From: Piezodorus guildinii
Taxonomy: Eukaryota > Arthropoda > Insecta > Hemiptera > Pentatomidae
DNA length: 64,000 nucleotides
Direction: 5' to 3'
Assembly: GCA_023052935.1 (NCBI GenBank)
Contig: CM041292.1
Span: forward strand, 85,823,169-85,887,168
Shown here in pieces: positions 21,726 to 32,097 of this stretch (positions within the stretch are counted from its first letter, which is position 1; every line of letters starts with the position of its first letter). The notes beneath the pieces are model-generated. The model was given only the letters and a program-made list of their open reading frames with translations. It did no database searches and was not told where the DNA came from. A program made the position numbers and the translations under genes.

Positions 21726-23564
21726 GTATCGTCCAAAGGCATTGGCTATATCTGTAGGCTCGGTAAATGTGTCATCATTGTAAGTTAAGAGACGCGGAAT
21801 CCAATATAAAGTTTAACAATATAAAGTTTAACCATGATGTTTTTTTCGCTTGGTTAATAATCCATCGAGCTTCTGCTTTGGACTTTTGATAATCGATATG
21901 ATTACTCAAAGAAGGTCGAGATTTGAGCTGCTTTAGGGCCTTATGCCTTTTTGTCAAGGCAACGCGACACTCAGTTGTCCACCATGGGACCTTTCTTAAA
22001 TGTTTTGGGGTTTTAGTTACAGGGACGAATTGTTTAGCAATTTGAATAAGGGTAGATGAAAAGTTTTCAAGATTTGTTCCGTGGCATGGTGAAATTTTAA
22101 AGTCTTTAAAATGGTCATCACAGGTTCGTGTATATTGATCCCAATCAGCTTTGTCGATCCTCCATTTTCCAACAAAGTGTGGGAGAAATGGGAAGATTTC
22201 TAGAGATAGCAAAAGAGGCATATGATCACTGCCGGCGAGATCACAATGAAAATAAGACTGAGGGATGTTAGGAAATGAACGAGAGGCTAAACAGAGGTCA
22301 ATGGAGGTCCACGATTGGTGGGCTCGGCTATAGAAAGAGGGTTCGCATGGGCTACACAATATTTGAGAAAATGCATCTATTACAGCCTCAATAATTTTTC
22401 CCCTGGCATCCGTTTTCCTATTAATGCCCCATGTCGGACTGTGGGCATTCATATCCCCCATCAAAAGGAATGGAGATGGAAGTTCGAGAAGGAGGTCACG
22501 TAAAGCATTGTAAGTAACTGTTTCAGTAGGGTGTAAGTAAATCGAACAGATCGTGAACTGTATAGGAAGATGGACAACAGCTGCTAAAGCTTCTAGTTTA
22601 GAATTTAAATTAATCTCAGTGTAACCGATACCTTTTTGAAATGTCGCGCAAGTATCGTCCAAAGGCATTGGCTATATCTGTAGGCTCGGTAAATGTGTCA
22701 TCATTGTAAGTTAAGAGACGCGGAATCCAATATAAAGTTTAACAATATAAAGTTTAACCATGATGTTTTTTTTCGCTTGGTTAATAATCCATCGAGCTTC
22801 TGCTTTGGACTTTTGATAATCGATATGATTACTCAAAGAAGGTCGAGATTTGAGCTGCTTTAGGGCCTTATGCCTTTTTGTCAAGGCAACGCGACACTCA
22901 GTTGTCCACCATGGGACCTTTCTTAAATGTTTTGGGGTTTTAGTTACAGGGACGAATTGTTTAGCAATTTGAATAAGGGTAGATGAAAAGTTTTCAAGAT
23001 TTGTTCCGTGGCATGGTGAAATTTTAAAGTCTTTAAAATGGTCATCACAGGTTCGTGTATATTGATCCCAATCAGCTTTGTCGATCCTCCATTTTCCAAC
23101 AAAGTGTGGGAGAAATGGGAAGATTTCTAGAGATAGCAAAAGAGGCATATGATCACTGCCGGCGAGATCACAATGAAAATAAGACTGAGGGATGTTAGGA
23201 AATGAACGAGAGGCTAAACAGAGGTCAATGGAGGTCCACGATTGGTGGGCTCGGCTATAGAAAGAGGGTTCGCATGGGCTACACAATATTTGAGAAAATG
23301 CATCTATTACAGCCTCAATAATTTTTCCCCTGGCATCCGTTTTCCTATTAATGCCCCATGTCGGACTGTGGGCATTCATATCCCCCATCAAAAGGAATGG
23401 AGATGGAAGTTCGAGAAGGAGGTCACGTAAAGCATTGTAAGTAACTGTTTCAGTAGGGTGTAAGTAAATCGAACAGATCGTGAACTGTATAGGAAGATGG
23501 ACAACAGCTGCTAAAGCTTCTAGTTTAGAATTTAAATTAATCTCAGTGTAACCGATACCTTTTT
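21712..23564. repeat. Tandem duplication, two units of 926 and 927 bp, inside ORF2
   Basis: The units start at 21712 and 22638, and the next GAAATG after the second unit is at 23565. The units look identical except for one T in a homopolymer (7 T near 21840, 8 T near 22765). The junction and both outer boundaries share TTTTTGAAATG, an 11-bp microhomology. The duplication covers most of the endonuclease and the linker up to the RT fingers. Near-identity means either a very recent event or an assembly error. Confidence 0.93.
21775..22668 (-). pseudogene. ORF2 endonuclease, second (duplicate) copy
   Basis: The apurinic-like endonuclease nicks target DNA to prime reverse transcription. This copy starts artificially at the duplication junction (MPLDDTCATFQKGIG) and therefore lacks the N-terminal NWNCDG and QETHL motifs. 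It keeps the GDMNAHSPTWG, SIDLCLASR and SDHMPLLLSL motifs, so on its own it cannot form a full active site. It ends in KKTSWLNFIL repeated as LLNFIL (a 15-bp direct repeat) and runs out of frame before PRLLTYNDDTFTEPTD. Confidence 0.85.
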
Positions 23565-23832
23565 GAAATGCAAGAGTGACCCCACCGCTAGCCCGAGCTG
23601 ACCGAGAGGTAGTCCTATTGATGCAGTTATAGGTTTGTTGTAAGATGGATTGGCTGTCTTTTAGATGGGTTTCTTGAAGAGAAACAATTGAAGGATTATA
23701 ACTGGATATTAAATATTGTAAGTCATTATAATAGTGAAATACACCATCACAGTTCCAATTAAGAATTAACATGTGTTTTATTAGAAAAAAAGATAATAAA
23801 GACAAAAAAAAGCGGTAGGTCATATTTAACAT
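22711..23832 (-). pseudogene. ORF2 N-terminal endonuclease, first copy, frame ends early
   Basis: The frame opens 6 nt after the ORF1 stop; a better start by family comparison is the internal Met before LILNWNCDG. All endonuclease motifs are visible: NWNCDG (N), SLQETHLK (E), SIYLHP (Y), MGDMNAH (D, N), SIDLCLASR, and AGSDHMP (D, H). The linker has KWRIDKADWDQY and VPWWTTECRVALTKRH. An extra base in a T8 run shifts the frame, giving KKNIMVKLYIVKLYIGFRVS and a stop. The catalytic domain thus looks intact, but it is disconnected from RT. Confidence 0.87.
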
Positions 23833-23838
23833 GTACGG

Positions 23839-25209
23839 TTATATCAGCGTATCATCATTTTTATCTATAACTGATGTGTTCTTAATATGATTTTGAAGTG
23901 CTTTTATGACTTTAGTAAACCTGGTTTTTAAACTTTTTGTAGGAAGAGAAGGGTATAGGTCGGAAAACATTTTAATTGTAGAAACCAGATCGTTTGTTAT
24001 TTCCATGGTTGCTGATACTGGATCTTTAGTTATGATGGAATTTTCTAGCAGCGTGAGTAACTGATTAAACGAAAGAGGATAGTTTTTGTCCGGGGCATCA
24101 AGGAGTTGTTTTATAGGGAGTAAAGTGTCATCTAGGGTATTTTTGTCGGAACTAGTCTGGTTAGTTGTAGTAATTGTATTACTATTACCTACCACCGGTG
24201 TTTGATTCAGACCGACACTAGCGCTGTCTAAGGTGGTTTGGTGCTCTATTGGTATTAAATTTTGATTTTTATTTCTATTTTGATTTGAGCCATCATCTGG
24301 TACCCGTTGGTTAACCTGTTCTTCGATAGAGGGTGAAACGTCGGTGGGATCAACTGAATTTATTTTCGAACCGTTATCTGTAACTGGGAATGAGTTATCA
24401 ATTGCGGGTGTTGAAACAATGGAATTTAAGTTAACCATACTATGGGCAATCGAAAGTTTATCTTTGCCTGTATTTTCATTTAATGCCGGAAATTCGTTGA
24501 GAGCTGGCGGTTCAGTGGGTTTGTTATCGGAACGGAGTGTGGGACACTGTGAGGTGAAATGCCCCTCTTTTTTGCACCTATAACACGCCCCTGTTTCCTC
24601 ATTAAAGAAAATACGAAACGACCCTTCTTCGGTTTTAATCACTAAAGATTCTGGGAGACTTTCGCGACTTTCAGGAGTGATATAAACTTGTCTCCTCCAG
24701 CTTAAAATGTGGGAAAAAACAGAGTTTTGGACACCTACAGACAGGAATTGAACTGGTGACACAGGCGTAACCTTAAATTGTTTCAATGCCTCTTCTATCG
24801 CACTGTGGGGTATGCCTGGTTCTACATTGGATATTAATATTCTTTTAGCAGGGTTAATCAGCCTTCTAATTGGTATTATATTATCCCCTAGTTTCAAGGA
24901 AGTATTTGTCTCTATTAATTTATCCACGTGATCTTTAGAACTAAGGAGAGTACAGATGCGGTTGTTGGAAATTCTTGAGGCAAACCTAATGTCCCTTGGA
25001 GCAACGAATTCTGAGAGTTTCTCTAGATATTCTATTAATTTAATGCCGTCAATACTGTTAAAAACAATAGCTTGGTCTCGCTTCGGGAATGATTCTACTT
25101 TCTTAGAGGTTATGGAGGCAAAGGTCTTACCTTCGGTACCTGGTTTCGTCGCATTCTGGTCTGTGATAGATTCAGTGTTGACAGAGGAGCTAAGATTCTT
25201 AGGATTCAT
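23839..25209 (-). CDS. ORF1 (gag-like RNA-binding protein) of the Nimb-type element
   Basis: The frame is 456 codons and uninterrupted, with its ATG about 100 bp inside the element. ORF1 proteins of this group coat the element RNA. The N-terminal third is polar (NPKNLSSSVNTESITDQ). The middle (about residues 60-190) resembles the RRM-like fold region of Nimb/I gag proteins, with VFNSIDGIKLIEYLEKLSEF and RILISNVEPGIPHSAIEEAL. One CCHC knuckle, CYRCKKEGHFTSQC, lies near residue 210. The C-terminal half is low-complexity and rich in N, S, T and P. It stops 6 nt before the ORF2 frame, consistent with reinitiation. It is the only intact ORF of this copy, so it could still be translated. Confidence 0.83.
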   Translation of the reverse strand: MNPKNLSSSVNTESITDQNATKPGTEGKTFASITSKKVESFPKRDQAIVFNSIDGIKLIEYLEKLSEFVAPRDIRFASRISNNRICTLLSSKDHVDKLIETNTSLKLGDNIIPIRRLINPAKRILISNVEPGIPHSAIEEALKQFKVTPVSPVQFLSVGVQNSVFSHILSWRRQVYITPESRESLPESLVIKTEEGSFRIFFNEETGACYRCKKEGHFTSQCPTLRSDNKPTEPPALNEFPALNENTGKDKLSIAHSMVNLNSIVSTPAIDNSFPVTDNGSKINSVDPTDVSPSIEEQVNQRVPDDGSNQNRNKNQNLIPIEHQTTLDSASVGLNQTPVVGNSNTITTTNQTSSDKNTLDDTLLPIKQLLDAPDKNYPLSFNQLLTLLENSIITKDPVSATMEITNDLVSTIKMFSDLYPSLPTKSLKTRFTKVIKALQNHIKNTSVIDKNDDTLI

Positions 25210-25311
25210 AGTTTATAACAGGATTAAACACTAATTTCTTGAGTCAAACTTATTAAATCACTGAACGAGTTGGGGTTATATGTTGTAACTTATAACTCCA
25301 GCTGTTCTCTC

Positions 25312-25323
25312 AATAAAGTTGTA
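25312..25323. repeat. Target-site duplication (5' side) of the Nimb-type element
   Basis: AATAAAGTTGTA is identical to 18455-18466 and fixes the 5' end of the element about 100 bp upstream of the ORF1 start. Confidence 0.85.
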
Positions 25324-26555
25324 AAATTGCGTAGAAAACATAAAAACTTCATTCAATTATTCCAAGCGTTGAAAATGATCATATCTTCTCCAGGTCATTC
25401 AAAGCAGACCACTTGTGTTGTAAACAAAGATCTCATTTTCTCTTCTCCAATATTTCCAAATTCAACACAAGAACTTTCGAATTTAGAGGGCCATATCTCC
25501 TTATTTTTTAAATCCAGCAATTTAATTTCAAAACTACCGATGTTAATTTCAAAAAGAGAAAATTATAACTCGGTTATCGTAGCATTATGAGGATTTTTGA
25601 CAAATGCTAATGTTGCTCTGCTGTTTTTGAATTCCTGAAACCTGCTGAGAAATACTTCTCCCATATTCAAAATTGTTGTTTTAAAACAGTGTATCATACC
25701 AGATTACGCCAAAAACATGAGCAATTTCAGCCGGTAGGTTGTACATGGTTTGTTTTTACGAAAACTGATAAAATTAATCTCGAAGTTTGTTACGTAGTTT
25801 TACAACAATATGAAAATTTAATTACCTACATATCTTTTAAATTAAACAAAAAGTTATACATGTTCTCGATTTATAGAAGAATTTTAATTTATCAAAATAA
25901 GATGTAATTTTCTTTCATTACCAGATATATATATATTTTTTTTTTTTAATAAAAATATTATGCGCCTTCCGTGGATATTTGTGGCAGAGCCGTACTTAAG
26001 GAGCCAAAGGCTCTGGAGCCGCACTTTGCCGAACACTGTCTAAAGACAAAATTGCCATACACACAGCAAATTTTTTTAGCCGTCTGTGCAGCGGATTTTC
26101 ATTTTCGGAAACAAAAAATTTATTAAATGATAAAATGAAAATATTTCTCTTCCATTGAGCTAGCAAAATACCAATTAAAGAAAAAGAACCTCTATTGAAA
26201 CTGATGCATAAAAGCACCGTAATTAATCCTTTTTTATAATACTTAAGATTATTGACGAAGTAAACATAATTTTATAAACACAGAGAGGATTAAATTGAAA
26301 TATTGAAAAACGGTAAGATCTTATTTTACAACCCAATATTTGGGAAATCCACGTGTGAGGGACTATTATCTCTACTTACTCTACAGAAGGAGGAATTATT
26401 TATAAAAAAAAAAAAAAAAAAATTATAGAAATTTATACCTATCTTGAAAGGACAAACGTCGGCGAATGCCATAATTTCCTCTAAAAAGCAATTTCACTTT
26501 TTTTTATTTCTTTGTTAAATTCACAGAAAGAGGTCCAGCCAATGCATACTCCTGA
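25324..26555. other. AT-rich stretch without recognisable gene
   Basis: Open frames at 25270-25590 and 25689-25907 have AT-driven composition and no domain. A short GC-richer patch at 25965-26060 (GCCTTCCGTGG, AAAGGCTCTGGAGCCGC) is of unknown nature. There is a poly-A run at 26402-26420. Confidence 0.4.
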
Positions 26556-26559
26556 CAAT

Positions 26560-26905
26560 CCTTTTACAAATGCTTAGTTTTATTACGTTTCCACAAACAG
26601 CACTAACAAGCCGGAAGGAAGTGAACCTTTTCGCAGTTATTCCGCACGTCTCCGCTCGGGATTTGGAAGGGGTTGGGTTTGAAAAATGGTTTAGAAAAAG
26701 GGCGTGAGTTAAAAGCTACCCCAGGAAGGGGCCAATATGTGGGGGCGGCGGGCGCGCGGCGGTCGGCAGGCGGCAGTCACGCCCGCTCATTAGCCGCCTT
26801 TGTGGCAACAAGTGCCCTCTGCCGCCTGTCGTCACGGGCGCTGCCATCTCTCTTTGGCTCCGTGCTGCGGTGGTGTGATAGGGGCGGCGGAGGCGGGGAA
26901 ACATG
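26560..26905. promoter_or_regulatory. CG-rich island, candidate regulatory or promoter-proximal region
   Basis: This is the most CG-rich block of the window, and CpG is frequent (for example GCGGCGGGCGCGCGGCGG near 26743-26760). It contains CCGCTCATTAGCCGCC (homeodomain-like core) and TTTGTGGCAACAAGTG. Frames run through it on both strands (78 and 62 codons), but their A/R/P/G-rich content is what such composition gives by chance. It could be a promoter, enhancer or distal exon of an unseen gene. No start, splice or TATA signal decides this. Confidence 0.3.
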
Positions 26906-27364
26906 TTAGGGTTGTAATTTAGAGAAATAAAAAAAAAAAAATAAAATCATGTCAACTTCTTCCCTTGAGGGGTGGTGTAAAAACAACTCTGGTCACTTCC
27001 CAGAATTAAATTGTATAAAACTTTATCAAATTTTAAAAATGGAGTAAATATAAGAATAAATAAACGATATTCAGATATAATGTGTCTGATGAAACCGATT
27101 GTTTTTCCATTTTTGATGGTGAAATGATTAATAAAATTTTCTTCCAGATAGCCTCATTGATTACAGATTCAGTTTCGTTCGATTTTTTTATTATTGAGAT
27201 ACATTTACATAATGCAGACTCATTACACACACACATTTATGGTTGTTTGGACTTAGGAACTATTCTTTTTATTTATTTATTTACTGATATTTACAACTGT
27301 ATTGAGTAATACGTCAAGTAAATGAGCTATGTGATGAAATACATTTGCAGTACACCATTGGTAA

Positions 27365-27585
27365 CTAAACTAGAAGGTCGCGAGGCCATCTTCTTTTCAG
27401 ACGCCTCGTAGGATTGTCAGGAATGGAAGAGTAAGCAAGGATTGAAACTAGTGGGTTATAGTGGGAGTGGAGTTTGTCATGGACGGATTGATACCTGGTT
27501 CAGGTAAAATCAGGTACATATGGGACATTAAGGTCTTTATGGATGAGTTTATTCGTGACCGAGTAAAGAGCTTAAGGATTTTTTT
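27365..27585 (-). pseudogene. Jockey-type retrotransposon 3' end fragment
   Basis: The minus strand reads KDLNVPYVPDF, then RYQSVHDKLHS, NPLVSIL, SIPDNP and LKRRWPRDLLV, the last codons of the same Jockey family seen at 2880-3050 and 57295-57470. Only the C-terminal tail of ORF2 remains. It is a short 5'-truncated copy, with one internal stop near 27505. Confidence 0.7.
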
Positions 27586-28389
27586 GACCTATTCAAAGGT
27601 TCAATAAATCAAATTATAAGATAAATTGTATTTCTCATATACTATAGGAAAATTAAAAAATATATTAAACTTTTAAGAACAAATTCCGGTAGTGGGAAAC
27701 ATTTGAAAGTCCGTTGGAGAATATTTATACTCAAATTTAATATATGTAGAGCTACTCCTGACATCTATTGTTTGCATGATTCTGGTTGTAATTATTCATG
27801 TTCTGTAATTATGAGAAAGGTTGTTGAGTAAGAAAAATAATTCAAGTTATGCCAATATTTATTACTAGTTACGTATGCTTGAAAATTTACTAGCAATAAT
27901 GGATTATTATCTCATACTACTTTTTTTCTGAAAAATAAATTCACTGATAACCTTTGGTATAATGGGATATTTCTAAATTTGATTTGAATTTGTTTTTGTC
28001 CTTATGGTTTTTTTATTTTTCCCTCACAATAATGGAATGAGATACACTGCTGATACTGCTCAGAGATACCGATTACTTCAACATTTACTAAATAATCCCT
28101 CGAATTTTATCTTTCTTTTTTAATTTAATTTTTTTTTTTTAATATTAGCTCATGAGCTCAATTCTACTAATATAAGCTCCAATTAGGTTGTCATCATTGA
28201 GCTTAATGGGCCCTATAAAACATGCTAATTCATCCGCATTTTTTCTTGCAATATAAAATCCTTTGAAAAATCCTAAATGACGCTTCTGTCACAAATAATG
28301 ATAGTTATCCATAAAAACGCTACTATTACATATGCAGTCATTTGAACCAAAAAAATCCCTCTATCAATTTCAAATTACCTACCTACCTT
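27586..28389. other. AT-rich stretch without recognisable gene
   Basis: No frame or repeat recognised. Confidence 0.45.
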
Positions 28390-28475
28390 AATGAAAGTAA
28401 ACAGTCGTTCCAGATCTCTTTTACATAGGTTTCCATATCCTTTAAATATTGAAGACTAAACGAATCAATTTTTTA
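28390..28475 (+). repeat. Dispersed direct repeat, unit 1
   Basis: AATGAAAGTAAACAGTCGTT, CTCTTTTACATAGGTTTCCA and GAAGACTAA recur with about 80 percent identity at 28919-29003. The two units are 530 bp apart. Confidence 0.65.
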
Positions 28476-28918
28476 ATCATTTTTACTGAAGTTCTGATAC
28501 TGGTCAGATCCTCTACTCATGCACTGCAAGTTTGTGGCTATTGAGCCCTAACTCAGTCTCCTCTGGTTCATATCAGTGACGCGGCTGAGGGACAGGTGCT
28601 GGGATGTGTTGGATTCCGCTTTTCCACTACAAGTGCAGGGGAATGCCCAATCTAGGGTTCCTTTAGCAGATTGTAAATATTGTATATAGTTATGATTGTT
28701 AATTTATTTCACATTTTGTATTTATCTCAATAATAGGTTGTTTTGTTTTTGATTTTTTATTTGTTTTTTTTTGTATATATAGAATTTTTTTTATTTAATA
28801 TTTTATATAATTTGACTGTATAAATGTGGCCTCATATCACTATTACTATTGTTCATTTTCAATCAAATTATAATATATCTCAAGAAATACTAAAAAAAAT
28901 AAATAAATAATAAATTCA

Positions 28919-29003
28919 AATTAATGGAAGTGAACAGTCGTTCTACACCTCTTTTGAATAGGTTTCCAATTTTTTAAAACATGGAAGACTAACGACTCAG
29001 TAC
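28919..29003 (+). repeat. Dispersed direct repeat, unit 2
   Basis: AATGGAAGTGAACAGTCGTT, CTCTTTTGAATAGGTTTCCA and GAAGACTAA match unit 1 at 28390-28475. The DNA between them has a GC-richer part (28540-28670), but I recognise no coding sequence. Too short and divergent to call LTRs. Confidence 0.65.
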
Positions 29004-29490
29004 CATGATATTAGTATAACGGAACCGAATCGATGGAATCAGACTACCTACCGGTAATAGTGACAGATACCGTAGGATCGGAAGGAACACAGAGGTGTGA
29101 CAGAGCAACTACCTGCTGAAGAACATCCGGAGCAGCGGGCAAGACGTGGGCAACATACCTCCTCCACAGGAAGGATTCTTGGCCAGCCACCTTCCGCCGG
29201 AAACACATCTTGTTACCGTTAGCTCTTCTTTATTCTGTCTTTTACAAGATCCCTCGTGAATACCAAACTTTGGTTATGGAACATCTATACTGATTGATTA
29301 TGCTGTCGTGGTTACATAATTATGCTGAATCATCCAACACAGTTGCATAATAGTAAGTCATGATTTGTTATTTCCATAGAATAAATTAATAACTCTGAGT
29401 AAATTAACAATGCTAATGTCTAGGACAGTGGTTTGTCTACATCCTCGTAATGATCAGCCAGATAAAAATATATATATGACAAATTTAAAA

Positions 29491-29694
29491 CAATTTTTTT
29501 TGTTTACCCCTATATCTATTTTGAAGGTTCTACGGGGGTTTCTCGGGCCAGGGGATAAGGGCGGGATATAAATGCCGAGATAAAAGCCACCCACCCCAAC
29601 CGAGACGCGAACTAGTAATTTTCTTGTTTCAAGTTTTCGGCCATCTATGGTAGCGAAGCAACGCCCGCTTATCCACTTAGCCATCCCACCCTCT
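29491..29694 (-). mobile_element. tRNA-headed SINE, type B, copy 2, with target-site duplication
   Basis: The minus strand starts GGTGGGATGGCTAAGTGGAT (A box region) and carries AGTTCGCGTCTCGG as B box, about 100 nt downstream. It continues to CCCGAGAAACCCCC and ends in A8 (T8 at 29495-29502). The 9-bp repeat AATTTAAAA flanks it at 29482-29490 and 29695-29703. The A-to-B spacing is longer than in a tRNA, so either the tRNA loop carries an insertion or the A box is elsewhere. Copy 1 lies at about 12535-12715. Confidence 0.7.
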
Positions 29695-29944
29695 AATTTA
29701 AAATACTACAACACATACTGGGTACCGATATTAGTCAGTTATTGTAGTACAGAGCCCTATTGGTACAACAACCTCTCTCTCTTTTCTAAGAAACGAACGA
29801 TTAACTAACCTCCACCTTTAAAAAAAAAAAATCTCCTGAATACATAACCCTACCAAAAAAATATGAGAAATCTGTGATATAAATCAAAACAATATTACTA
29901 AATACAAACAAAGGAAAATAATGCAAACAAATGAAACTATTAGA

Positions 29945-30203
29945 TGTGTTTGTTTCTTGGACCATTTAATGTCATTCACTGCTATTGTGGCTAATCAGAC
30001 GATGCGACAGTGGGTGTCCTAAATTTTGCCTATTCAGGTTTTATTAGAATAGGGATCTTTAGCAAATACGTTAATTTACGTTACCTCTGAAGGAGAGCAC
30101 AACCAAGGGTTTTTTAGCTCCTATGAAAAAGCTTAAGGCCATCTGCAGGATTTGAACCCGCTCAGGAGGCTGTTATTCTAGCCACTACACCACAGGTGAC
30201 CAA
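29945..30203 (-). mobile_element. tRNA-derived SINE, type C, copy 1
   Basis: The minus strand starts GGTCACCTGTGGTGTAGTGG (A box TGTGGTGTAGTGGCTAGAAT) and has GCGGGTTCAAATCCTGC as B box. The body AAAGATCCCTATTCTAATAA, CTGAATAGGCAAAATTTAGG, TCGCATCGTCTGATTAGCC is shared with 50205-50482 on the plus strand, and more distantly with 50018-50175. Ends are placed by comparison with those copies. Confidence 0.8.
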
Positions 30204-31588
30204 TATAATATTAAGTTTTTTTAAATGTTCAATTCGTTCAGAAATGAATAGAAATACAAAATAAAACAATGTTTTTTAAAACCTAGAATTTACGTTTATC
30301 AAGAATTAGTTAAAATGAATAAAACATACCTATGTTTTATACATACATGTATTTCGAAGTCTTATTAGTTTGCAGACTTGAGTTAGATTGCAGAAAGGCT
30401 ATACTGAACTTTTTTTGTTCTTCATTATATTAGTATTTCTTATTTTCAACGTATTTTCCTAGTAAAATTCCAGTTCTGAGGCCAATAGAACGGAACTTAC
30501 CAGAATGGGAAGGACGAGATTTATTCCGTGGGTTCATCACAACGTATATTTCAACGCACCCAACGTATATTCGAACTGATATCATTCAGGTTGAGATGGC
30601 CAAAACATTGAAGAAAAAAAAAAGATTTGGAGTTCCTCCGGCCAAATAATTTGAAAATTGTAAAGCTACACCTAATATTACTATTATTTAGCATATGATA
30701 TAAATATTAATATATTTTTTTTATAATATATTTTATTGTTTTTTACAACTGTATATACAAATACAATAAGTAAAATGGCTGAATTACAATAACAGGCATG
30801 AATAGACATGTAAAGAATCTACCCAGTGGTAGTACTTCAAATATATTTTCTTAAGAACAATTTTTGTGTATTTTTGTATGGTATTGTGCCTTATTCTTTT
30901 GCGAATCGGGCCTAGATCACCATATGAACCACTGTTATACCTCTATGTTATACAAGTCAATATTTAATAGGACAGTGAATAATATAACGGAGAAATATCG
31001 ACTGGAAAATTCCCATAATCTGTGATTTCCATGTTTTGCATGAGTCCCTTAGTATACCTGAGTATCATAAGTTAAAATCAGTTTATGTAGCATGTACATA
31101 ATAATTTTTTATTAAGTGATAATTTGATTTTATGGAGTACGATTCATTTTAGTATTGAAATTCAGTGATTAAATCTTTTTTTGAGCAGAGCTACAATAGT
31201 AGTTTGATAATAGTAATATTACCTTGATAATATGATTTATAATAGGTAAATATTACCTGACTTGAAATGATTCCATCGCCTGATTTACTGCTTGCAAATA
31301 TTGTTAGCCTTCAGAAGTTAAGTGAAAGAGATATAACTCCTTAAAACGCATGTTTGTAGAGAAAAAAAAAAAAAAAAAGGAACCTTCCAGCAGAGGACAA
31401 GGGGCTACTGAAAAATACAGGACAGATATTACCTGAAAAATTATACAATAATAACAATCCTTAATAAAATAATAATGAATTGATAAAGGACAATTGAGAC
31501 GTTGATTTCCAAAAGATACTAAAGGACATTTTTTACGAAATTGATTTTTTTACATATTTGTATTCTCATCATTTAGTTCTATCAAAAT
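30204..31588. other. AT-rich stretch without recognisable gene
   Basis: No domain-bearing frame or RNA gene. There is a poly-A run of 17 at 31362-31378, followed by GGAACCTTCCAGCAGAGG, possibly an old retrocopy tail. Confidence 0.4.
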
Positions 31589-31600
31589 ATTCTATTTGAT
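31589..31600. repeat. Target-site duplication, left copy, of the palindromic element
   Basis: ATTCTATTTGAT is identical to 32086-32097. Confidence 0.8.
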
Positions 31601-32085
31601 TATATCAATATGTTCTAAACACGGAAGATCTCATTTAATTATTAAGGTTGATGAGGGGCTGAATAAATCTTCCATTAATACTGATCATTTATTTCTTTAC
31701 GTTTCGGGATATTCTCCCATCTTCAGAAGTCTCGTTATAAATTCTGTAATCCAACATTTTTCTAGTACCACCTTCAACCAGGTAAAAATAAATAAAAATG
31801 AAGTCAAATTCTAAACACTTCAGATCTGAGCAAGAGTATTGCTCAGATCTTTGTCCTCAACTGATTGTTGAGGACAAAGATCTGAGCAATACTCTTGCTC
31901 AGATCTGAAGTGTTTAGAATTTGACTTCATTTTTATTTATTTTTACCTGGTTGAAGGTGGTACTAGAAAAATGTTGGATTACAGAATTTATAACGAGACT
32001 TCTGAAGATGGGAGAATATCCCGAAACGTAAAGAAATAAATGATCAGTATTAATGGAAGATTTATTCAGCCCCTCATCAACCTTA
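31601..32085. mobile_element. Perfect palindromic element (221-bp arms, 5-bp loop) with 12-bp target-site duplication
   Basis: Left arm 31641-31861 and right arm 31867-32087 are exact reverse complements wherever I compared them, across a TGATT loop. ATTCTATTTGAT occurs at 31589-31600 and 32086-32097, so the insertion is the palindrome plus about 40 bp of unpaired sequence on its left. Each arm carries a hammerhead-like motif (right arm 32002-32030: CTGAAGAT, GGGA-loop-TCCC, GAAACG) followed by AAATAAA. Two head-to-head copies of one unit produced by retrotransposition, as known for Penelope-like elements, would explain it. No protein is encoded; the 72-codon frame at 31596-31814 is incidental. 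Confidence 0.85.
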
Positions 32086-32097
32086 ATTCTATTTGAT
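32086..32097. repeat. Target-site duplication, right copy, of the palindromic element
   Basis: ATTCTATTTGAT is identical to 31589-31600. Its first two bases also belong to the palindrome arm. Confidence 0.8.

Larger units (their letters stand above)
18467..25311 (-). mobile_element. I/Nimb-type non-LTR retrotransposon, near full length, inactivated
   Basis: Gene order on the minus strand is a short 5' UTR (25210-25311), ORF1 with a zinc knuckle, and ORF2 with endonuclease, reverse transcriptase and RNase H. The element ends in a (TTTA)n tract at 18467-18482, that is (TAAA)n on the coding strand. The 12-bp repeat AATAAAGTTGTA flanks it at 18455-18466 and 25312-25323. Two later events enlarge it: a 926-bp tandem duplication in ORF2 and an 823-bp RTE insertion. 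Removing both leaves about 5.1 kb, a normal size for this group. ORF2 carries frameshifts, an in-frame stop before RNase H and small deletions, so this copy cannot be autonomous. The I/Nimb assignment is from domain order and the NWNCDG and QETHL endonuclease style. Confidence 0.87.

Noticed and set aside
22315..23430. Two identical 62-codon plus-strand frames
   Set aside because: Antisense shadows of the duplicated endonuclease segment.
28390..29003. LTR pair of a small retroelement
   Set aside because: Units are only 85 bp and diverged, with no primer-binding site, polypurine tract or coding sequence between them.
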